64,000 bases of DNA from an uncultured Oscillibacter sp. (GTDB lineage: Bacteria; Bacillota; Clostridia; Oscillospirales; Oscillospiraceae). The notes under the pieces were generated by a model that was not told the origin of the DNA, did no database searches, and saw only the letters and a list, made by a program, of their open reading frames with translations. Positions 57,983 to 64,000 of this stretch are shown piece after piece. The position numbers and the translations under genes are program-made. The stretch spans positions 1-64,000 of the forward strand of contig NZ_CAJUBK010000003.1 in assembly GCF_910584465.1 (NCBI RefSeq). The letters are read 5' to 3'. Positions within the stretch are counted from its first letter, which is position 1. The number at the start of each line of letters is the position of its first letter.

Positions 57983-60900
57983 ATGAATATCGCCAAAGCA
58001 AGCATCCGGCACAAGGTCGCCACCCTGCTGGCCAGCATCCTGATCTGCGTGTTCGGCCTGATGTACGCCACCCAGCTCCAGATGGCCCTGATGCCGGACA
58101 TGGAGATGCCCATGGCCGTGGTGGCCTGCTACTACAGCGGCGCGAACCCCAGCGACATCGAGGAGCTGGTCACCCGCCCCCTGGAGGGCGCGATCATGTC
58201 CGTCCAGGGCGTGGATGAGATCTCCTCCACCTCCTCCGACGGCATCAGCCAGATCCAGATCACCTATGTGGAGGGGACGGATCTGGACATCGCCGCCACG
58301 AAGCTCCGGGAGCAGTTCGACCGGGTGAACCTCCCGGAGGACGCCACGAAGCCGGTGATCGTCAACATGAACCTCAGCGAGCTGATGCCCACCGCCATGA
58401 TCGCCCTCATGGGCGAGGACCTGGCCCAGCTCCAGACCCTGGCGGACGACGTGGTCGTCCCCGCCCTGGAGCGGATCGACGGCGTGGCCCAGGTCACCGT
58501 CAACGGCGGCGTGGAGCAGCAGATCGCCGTGGAGCTGGACCCCACCCGGACGGCGGGCTACGGGCTCTCCACCTCCTACGTCTCCCAGTTCCTGGCGGGG
58601 CAGAACCTCATCTACCCCGGCGGCAGCCTGGACAACGGGTCCAAGAAGCTGACCGTCAGCACGGACGCGAAGTTCCGGACGGTGGACGACGTGCGGGATA
58701 TGATCCTCTCCCTCCCCACCGGCGGCGCCGTGCGGCTGGGCGAGGTGGCCAACGTCGTCCTGGAGGACAAGGACATGAGCGCCATGGCGAAGTCCGGCGA
58801 GGACGCCTGCGTGGTGCTCCAGGTCTCCAAGCAGTCCTCCGCCAACGAGGTCTATGTCTCCGAGAAGGTCATCCAGCGGCTGGAGGAGCTGAAGGGCGAC
58901 AACCCCGGGCTCCATTACGCCGCGCCGTACCTGGCCAGCGACTACATCAACCAGACCGTGGACGCCGCCTATCAGAACATCCTCCAGGGCGTGCTGCTGG
59001 CGGCGGTCGTGGTGCTGCTGTTCCTCCGCCGGGGCGGGGCCACGCTGACCATCGCCGTGTCCATGCCCATCTGCATCCTGACGGTGCTCCTCATCATGCA
59101 CGTCTCCGGCCTGACGCTGAACATGATGAGCCTGGGCGGCATCGCCATGGGCGTGGGCATGATCGTGGACAACTCCATCGTCGTCCTGGAGAACATCTAC
59201 CGCTTCTCCGCCGAGGGCCGCAGCCGGGAGGAGTCCTGCATCGAGGGCACGAAGGAGGTCACCAGCTCCGTCGTGGCCTCCACCCTGACCACCGAGGCCG
59301 TCTTCGTCCCCCTGGCCCTCACCGGCGGCATGGCGGGCATGATGTTCAAGGATTTCTGCCTCACCATCGCCTCGCTGATCTTCGCCTCCCTGGTCATCTC
59401 CCTGACGCTGGTGCCCCTGCTGTGCTACTTCACCTTAGACGAGGAGAAGGTCCGCCGCCGCCAGGAGAAGCTGGCGGGGAAACGGCCCGGCCCCCTGAAA
59501 CGGCTGACGGACAAGATCGGCGCGTTCTATCTGAAGACGCTGGGCTTCTTCGTCCGCCACCTCTTCCTGGGCATGGCGGCGTCCTTCGCCCTGGTGGTGC
59601 TGTTCGGCGTCACTTTGGTGAACACCAAGATGGTCCTCATCCCCGACATGGACCAGGGGACGGTCAACCTCAGCATCGGTATGCCCATCGGCTCCCAGCT
59701 CGGCGAGACCGCCGCCATCGCCGACCGGGTCTCCGCCATCACGGAGGCCCAGGTCCCGGAGATCGAGCAGATGTTCTACATCGCCTCCGACGAGTCCGTC
59801 ACCATGATGCTGGACGTGGGGTCCAAGTCCCAGCGGAGCCGGAGCAGCAACGACATCGCCAAGGCCCTCCGGGAGGCCCTCCAGGACGTCGCGGGCTGTG
59901 AGATCACCGTCTCCGCCTCGGACTCCGAGGCCATGATGGGCGGCGGCGGGGACATCGCCGTCAAGATCCAGGGGGACGATTACGACACCCTGGCCTTCCT
60001 GGCGGACGACTTGATCGCCCAGATCTCCGCCCTGCCCGACGCGGTGAACGTGGACAGCTCCCTGTCCGACGAGGTGCCCCAGGTGAAGGTCTCCGTGGAC
60101 CGGGAGGCCGCCGCGCAGTACGGCCTCACCGCCGCCTCCATCGGTGCGGCGGTCCGGTCGGAGCTCACCGGCTCCACCGCCACCCGCGTCACCATCAACG
60201 GCCGGGAGCTGGAGGTGGTGGTCCGGGGCGGCGGCGCGGCGGCGGGGAGCCTGGACGCGCTGAAGTCCATGGGCGTGCCCTCCGCCATGGGCGGCACAGT
60301 GCCCCTGGGCTCCGTGGCCAGCGTGACCGTCGAGCAGGCCCCCCAGACCATCGTCCGGTCCAACCAGACCCGGCAGGTCACCATCTCCGGCGACTCCGTC
60401 AGCGGCGACACCGCCGTCATGACCCAGGCGATCTGGTCGATCCTGGACGGATACACCTTCCCCCAGGGCTATTCTGTGGAGACCGACGGCTCCTATGAGA
60501 CCATGATCGAGAGCTTCACCGACCTGCTACTGGCCCTGGCGGCGGCGCTGCTGCTGGTGTATTTCGTCCTGGCGGTGCAGTTCGAGTCCTTCCTGATGCC
60601 CGTCATGATCATGCTGATCCTGCCGGTGGCCTTCACCGGGTCCCTGTTCGGGCTCCCCCTGACGGGGCACGACCTCAGTATGCTGTCCCTGGTGTCCATC
60701 ATCATGCTGGCGGGCACGGTGGTCAACTCCTCCATCATCCTGGTGGAGTACATCAAGATCCGCCGGGCCAGGGGCGAGGACCGGGAGACCGCCATCCTCC
60801 ACGCCTGCCCCCTGCGGGTCCGGCCCATCCTCATGACCACCCTGACCACCATCCTGGCCATGGTGCCCATGGCCATGGGCATCGGCGAGACCAATGAGAT

Positions 60901-61129
60901 GATGGCCGATATGGGCATCACCATGATCTCCGGCATGGTCATCTCCACCATCGTGACGCTGGTGTTCACGCCGGTGTATTACTCTGTCATCGATAACCTG
61001 AGCCGCGTCTTCCGCCGGAAGGGCAAGGACGGGAAAAAGCCCCGGAAGCCCCTCTTCAAGCGTAAGGGCAAGGAGGAGCCCCTGCCCGCCGCCGCGGAGG
61101 AGGCGCCGGAGGCCCCGGTGAACGGATAG
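57983..61129 (+). CDS. RND-family efflux transporter (AcrB/MmpL-type HAE pump)
   Basis: 1048 residues, six bases after the adaptor gene (GAGAGGAG site). Twelve membrane segments in two halves with two large extracytoplasmic loops. Key family residues: M-P-D-M-E-M-P near the N-terminus, G-M-I-V-D-N-S-I-V-V-L-E-N-I in segment 4 with the proton-relay Asp, L-A-L-T-G-G-M-A-G, and in the second half M-L-A-G-T-V-V-N-S-S-I-I-L-V-E. Full-length and intact, with a basic C-terminal tail (R-K-G-K-D-G-K-K). It exports small molecules using proton motive force; the substrate is unknown. Confidence 0.95.
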   Translation: MNIAKASIRHKVATLLASILICVFGLMYATQLQMALMPDMEMPMAVVACYYSGANPSDIEELVTRPLEGAIMSVQGVDEISSTSSDGISQIQITYVEGTDLDIAATKLREQFDRVNLPEDATKPVIVNMNLSELMPTAMIALMGEDLAQLQTLADDVVVPALERIDGVAQVTVNGGVEQQIAVELDPTRTAGYGLSTSYVSQFLAGQNLIYPGGSLDNGSKKLTVSTDAKFRTVDDVRDMILSLPTGGAVRLGEVANVVLEDKDMSAMAKSGEDACVVLQVSKQSSANEVYVSEKVIQRLEELKGDNPGLHYAAPYLASDYINQTVDAAYQNILQGVLLAAVVVLLFLRRGGATLTIAVSMPICILTVLLIMHVSGLTLNMMSLGGIAMGVGMIVDNSIVVLENIYRFSAEGRSREESCIEGTKEVTSSVVASTLTTEAVFVPLALTGGMAGMMFKDFCLTIASLIFASLVISLTLVPLLCYFTLDEEKVRRRQEKLAGKRPGPLKRLTDKIGAFYLKTLGFFVRHLFLGMAASFALVVLFGVTLVNTKMVLIPDMDQGTVNLSIGMPIGSQLGETAAIADRVSAITEAQVPEIEQMFYIASDESVTMMLDVGSKSQRSRSSNDIAKALREALQDVAGCEITVSASDSEAMMGGGGDIAVKIQGDDYDTLAFLADDLIAQISALPDAVNVDSSLSDEVPQVKVSVDREAAAQYGLTAASIGAAVRSELTGSTATRVTINGRELEVVVRGGGAAAGSLDALKSMGVPSAMGGTVPLGSVASVTVEQAPQTIVRSNQTRQVTISGDSVSGDTAVMTQAIWSILDGYTFPQGYSVETDGSYETMIESFTDLLLALAAALLLVYFVLAVQFESFLMPVMIMLILPVAFTGSLFGLPLTGHDLSMLSLVSIIMLAGTVVNSSIILVEYIKIRRARGEDRETAILHACPLRVRPILMTTLTTILAMVPMAMGIGETNEMMADMGITMISGMVISTIVTLVFTPVYYSVIDNLSRVFRRKGKDGKKPRKPLFKRKGKEEPLPAAAEEAPEAPVNG

Positions 61130-61144
61130 GCCCGACAGGATAAG

Positions 61145-61181
61145 GGGAGCCCCGCGCGGATCAGATCCGCGCGGGGCTCCC
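61145..61181. terminator. Bidirectional terminator
   Basis: Perfect 18-bp stem (61145-61162 and 61164-61181) with a single-base loop, between the pump gene and the convergent LRR gene. Confidence 0.75.
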
Positions 61182-61185
61182 TTAC

Positions 61186-62727
61186 TTATCGCGGTCCCAT
61201 CAAGACCGTAGGCTCGGACAGCGGGATCAGGGTCTGCGGGTCCAGGAAGAAGAGGCGGCAGCCTTCTTCCAGGCGTGTGCCGAAGTCGAACCGTCCCCTG
61301 GAGCCGCCATAGGTCCCCAGGGCCGCGCCTCGGAACCGCCCGCCGCTCAGGGAGGCGGCGAGGACCATCGTTTCCTGCGGGAGGAACGGGCCGTTATATT
61401 GGATGGACGTGCCGCGGGAGGACGTGTCCACGATCCATACGGGGATCTCCAGCGGCTGGGAGGGGCTGGCGTGGTAATGGAAGGTCACACCGAAAAACTG
61501 GCTGAATGCGTCTTCGTCGATGGAGATCTTCTTCCAGTCCTTCTCCCCGCCCTCATAGTAGATGTCGAGCCAGGGGCCATCACTCAGCCCCCGCAGATCG
61601 ATCGAGACCACGCTTTTGGGGATGTATACGCAGGCCAAGTCGGGGCACCAGAACGCCCCAAATTTTATGTGTTCGACAGAAGGCGGGATGCGTACCCGCC
61701 ATAGGCCCGTGCCGTAAAATGCCTGGATCCCGATTTCCTCCAAATCGGCGGAGAGGGCCGCGCTGGCCAGCGCATGACACCTCGCAAACGCATAGTCCCC
61801 TACCGTCCGCACGCTGTCCGGGAGACGGATCTCCGTTAAGGCTTCGTTGTACGCAAAAGCGCCCCATCCGATCTCCTCCAGGCCCTCCGGGAGGGTCACG
61901 GAGGCAAGCCCCGCACATGCGAACGCGTCTGCGCCGATGCGTTTCACGGTACTGGGGACCACAAAACTCGTCCCTTCTTTGCCCTCCGGGTATTGCACCA
62001 GCTCGGTCATATCCATGTTGTATAAAACGCCGTCAACGGCGCGGTGATTTGTGTTCCCCTCAGAAACGGAAATTTTTTTCAACATCCTGATACCAGGGGT
62101 CATCCAGGTGGAAAACGCGCACCCGCCAATATATTTCACGGTGCTCGGGATCGTTACCTCCACCATATCGCATGATTTGAACGCGCCGGTCCCGATGCGC
62201 TCCACGCCCTCCGGGATCGTGACCGCTGGCAGCTGCGTGCCCAGGAAGGCTGCATCCCCAATCGATCTCACGCTCCCCGGGATCTGCACCTGCGCGGAGG
62301 ATAAAAGACATGTGCTGAACGCGGACGCGCCGATGCTGGCCACGCCCTCCTCGATGACGATCTTCTGCAGCACCACCAGATCGGGGCTTCCTCCCCATGG
62401 ATCCCATAGACTGCTTACATATCTGAGCCACGGGGGGAGCTCCCGTTCTTCCCCAACGTCCGCCTTTGTCGGCGGCAGGACTTCGGGGGTGCTGGATTCC
62501 AGCTCCCAATGGTAGCTATAGTCCTCCATCTCCCCGTTCCCGCGGATGGTCAGGACCCCATCCGCCTCCAGCGTCCATGTGAGATCGGCCCCATCCTTCC
62601 CGCAGGGCCCTTGGGCCACGATGCCCGCCTTGGGGGTCCCGGTTTGTTCCGCTCCCTGGGCCGGGACGCACAGCCCTGCCGTCAGGCACAGGCAGGCCAG
62701 TGCCGCCAAGATCCGGATCTTCCGCAC
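61186..62727 (-). CDS. Secreted BspA-type LRR protein with the shared C-terminal domain
   Basis: 513 residues, starting at GTG (62727) after AAAGGAGGAGG. Signal peptide about 1-25. LRR_5 repeats cover about 120-390: I-G-A-S-A-F-S-T-C, I-G-D-A-A-F-L-G-T, I-G-T-G-A-F-K-S-C and so on, with a V-D-G-V-L-Y-N-M-D-M-T-E-L-V-Q-Y-P variant unit. The C-terminal 85 residues are a divergent shared domain (M-V-L-A-A-S-L-S-G-G-R-F and C-R-L-F-F-L-D-P-Q-T-L-I-P-L-S). Its stop lies against the terminator shared with the RND pump gene. Surface attachment or binding is the likely role. Confidence 0.86.
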   Translation of the reverse strand: MRKIRILAALACLCLTAGLCVPAQGAEQTGTPKAGIVAQGPCGKDGADLTWTLEADGVLTIRGNGEMEDYSYHWELESSTPEVLPPTKADVGEERELPPWLRYVSSLWDPWGGSPDLVVLQKIVIEEGVASIGASAFSTCLLSSAQVQIPGSVRSIGDAAFLGTQLPAVTIPEGVERIGTGAFKSCDMVEVTIPSTVKYIGGCAFSTWMTPGIRMLKKISVSEGNTNHRAVDGVLYNMDMTELVQYPEGKEGTSFVVPSTVKRIGADAFACAGLASVTLPEGLEEIGWGAFAYNEALTEIRLPDSVRTVGDYAFARCHALASAALSADLEEIGIQAFYGTGLWRVRIPPSVEHIKFGAFWCPDLACVYIPKSVVSIDLRGLSDGPWLDIYYEGGEKDWKKISIDEDAFSQFFGVTFHYHASPSQPLEIPVWIVDTSSRGTSIQYNGPFLPQETMVLAASLSGGRFRGAALGTYGGSRGRFDFGTRLEEGCRLFFLDPQTLIPLSEPTVLMGPR

Positions 62728-62759
62728 AGCCGCCTCCTCCTTTCCTTTGTTCTTTCCTC

Positions 62760-62788
62760 ATCCTGCCATATTCCGCCTCTGCCGTCAA
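62760..62788 (-). promoter_or_regulatory. Promoter of the LRR gene at 62727
   Basis: TTGACG (62783-62788), 17-bp spacer, CAGGAT (62760-62765) preceded by TGG; the extended -10 may offset the weak hexamer. Confidence 0.4.
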
Positions 62789-62866
62789 GCCCTCTCCCGC
62801 AGACGTACTGTGAGCAGTCTTGGCGACGGCGATCCCTTGCTCCGCGCGGGGCTCCCTCGTCTCATC

Positions 62867-63961
62867 TCACATCTGCTGTCCCGGGAGCAGCGTCACGGCC
62901 CCGCAGACCGGCGCGCCGTCCCCGTCCAGGAAGAACAGCTTCCACCCCGCCGCCAGGCCCCGGTCCACCATGACCGTCGTGCCCAGCCGCTTCCCCAGGG
63001 CGAGATCCTCCATCCTCTCCCCGCTGTACGAGGCGGCATAGACCGCCGCGCAGCCGTCCAACACGCCGTCCGGGTCCGAGAGGACGACCGTGGACGGACT
63101 GCCCGCCGTCCAGCCCATCACCGCCGCCGGCGCGGCGGCTTTTGGGGTCCAGTGGGCGTAGAGCGTCTGGTCCCCGGAGAGCTCCGCGATGTCGGTGGAG
63201 CGGACCTCCGTGCCGCCCCCGGCGGCGGTGAACCAGCCGGCGAAGACATGGCCCTCCCGCTGGGGGACGGGCAGGTCCCCGTAGGGCTCCCCGTTGGCGG
63301 CGGTGATGCTGTCCGGGCTGACGGAGCCCCCGTTGGCGTCGAAGAGGACCCGATGCTGCGCGGGGACCACCGTCACGTCGCAATAGGCCCGCTTCCCCTC
63401 GAGGTAGGTGCGCACCTGGACCCGGGTCGTGCCGGGGGCCGCGCCGTACACGGAGCCGTCGGAGCCCACCTCCGCGACGGACGGATCCTCACTGGAGTAG
63501 AGATAGGAGCCGTAGTCCGCCCCCTCGGGCGTGACGGACGCGGAGAGGGACCGGCTCTCCCCCACGGCCAGGGTCATGCTGCCGGGGGTGAGCGTAACGC
63601 CTGTGGGGAGGGGCGGTTTTACCGTGACCCGTACGTCCATGTTCTGGTAGGGTGAAGAAGTAGACGTCCGGTAACGATAGTTCAAATTCACGAAAGAGCT
63701 GCCGGTCGCAGCGAGTGCCTTTACTTCGCATTGGAACGAAGAAAATGAGAGGATGCGGACTTTCTGCGGATCGTTGCTGGACCAATTGCCATCGCTGACG
63801 CTTGCACTCGTGATCGGGGCATAGATCGTCCGCTGCTCCCCCACCCGCATGGTCACCTCGTTGGTACCGGCCGCCATGGTGGGCGGCGGCTGGATCAGCG
63901 TCAGGCATAGGACCAGCGCCGCCAGATAGGACCATACCTTATTATAATGATGATGTTTCAT
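62867..63961 (-). CDS. Secreted Ig-like / InlB-repeat protein with the shared C-terminal domain
   Basis: 364 residues, AAAGGAGG site. Signal peptide about 1-31. Residues 32-110 form a beta domain related in pattern to the N-terminus of the protein at 21477-24506. A Big_2 Ig-like domain (about 115-200: L-T-P-G-S-M-T-L-A-V-G-E-S and S-S-E-D-P-S-V-A-E-V) and one Listeria-Bacteroides repeat (about 205-270: V-L-F-D-A-N-G-G-S-V, F-A-G-W-F-T-A-A-G-G-G-T-E-V) follow. The shared C-terminal domain ends it (V-Y-A-A-S-Y-S-G-E-R-M and W-K-L-F-F-L-D-G-D-G-A-P-V-C). A -10-like TATGCT lies at 63983-63988; its -35 would be beyond the window. Confidence 0.85.
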   Translation of the reverse strand: MKHHHYNKVWSYLAALVLCLTLIQPPPTMAAGTNEVTMRVGEQRTIYAPITSASVSDGNWSSNDPQKVRILSFSSFQCEVKALAATGSSFVNLNYRYRTSTSSPYQNMDVRVTVKPPLPTGVTLTPGSMTLAVGESRSLSASVTPEGADYGSYLYSSEDPSVAEVGSDGSVYGAAPGTTRVQVRTYLEGKRAYCDVTVVPAQHRVLFDANGGSVSPDSITAANGEPYGDLPVPQREGHVFAGWFTAAGGGTEVRSTDIAELSGDQTLYAHWTPKAAAPAAVMGWTAGSPSTVVLSDPDGVLDGCAAVYAASYSGERMEDLALGKRLGTTVMVDRGLAAGWKLFFLDGDGAPVCGAVTLLPGQQM

Positions 63962-64000
63962 CGCGATCCCTCCTTTGGCCCAAGCATACCAAGATCTGAC

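Overview
The window is about 63% GC and densely packed. Its gene content points to a gut-type Clostridia of the Oscillospiraceae/Ruminococcaceae kind: S-layer homology (SLH) proteins, BspA-like leucine-rich-repeat proteins, Listeria-Bacteroides (InlB-type) repeats, cohesin and dockerin modules, GtrA/DUF2304 glycosylation genes, AGGAGG ribosome sites, and TTGACA/TATAAT promoters often with an extended -10 (TGG/TGC before TATAAT). Genus cannot be read from the sequence. A plasmid-type replication initiator next to 21-bp-spaced iterons, a second helically phased iteron array, a CHC2/TOPRIM primase fused to a DnaB-type helicase, an RHH-ParA-ParB operon and a serine recombinase all lie within 38 kb. 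They suggest a large plasmid or chromid, or a chromosome that has absorbed one. This is inference.

Layout. 1-4.5 kb: surface-glycan genes (start of a PglC-type sugar transferase, a decayed second copy, a truncated PglE-type aminotransferase, PglD with an integrase-like N-terminus, an O-antigen-ligase-like polymerase). 4.6-7.7 kb: large N-terminal-SLH protein, a candidate main S-layer protein. 8-17 kb: replication region (primase-helicase, iterons, initiator, Mor-like regulator, second iteron array) mixed with secreted proteins. 17-33 kb: VanZ-like protein, beta-helix protein, acyltransferase, InlB/LRR protein, G5-3D protein, a four-gene lipid-linked sugar operon, and two LRR proteins. 33-35 kb: partition operon. 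35-38.7 kb: a two-gene surface operon behind a probable invertible promoter and a serine recombinase. 38.9-45.3 kb: LRR protein, PglF-type dehydratase, GlmM and a GlmU-like acyltransferase. 45.5-54.4 kb: transglutaminase-like and CAP proteins, then a cohesin-SLH / dockerin / cohesin-SLH operon. 54.6-61.1 kb: TetR regulator, TolC-like protein, membrane-fusion lipoprotein and RND pump. 61.2-64 kb: two more secreted proteins.

How it fits together. Nearly everything builds or decorates the cell surface. Two kinds of secreted protein coexist. One carries SLH domains. The other (eleven genes with unrelated N-terminal modules) ends in the same C-terminal domain of about 80 residues with a Y-x-x-G-R ... 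F-x-L-D-x(4,6)-P-L-C pattern and has no SLH or LPXTG. The PglF, PglE, PglD and PglC homologues suggest diacetamido-sugar (bacillosamine-like) glycan synthesis, fed by GlmM and the GlmU-like protein. The invertible promoter would make at least one SLH operon phase-variable.
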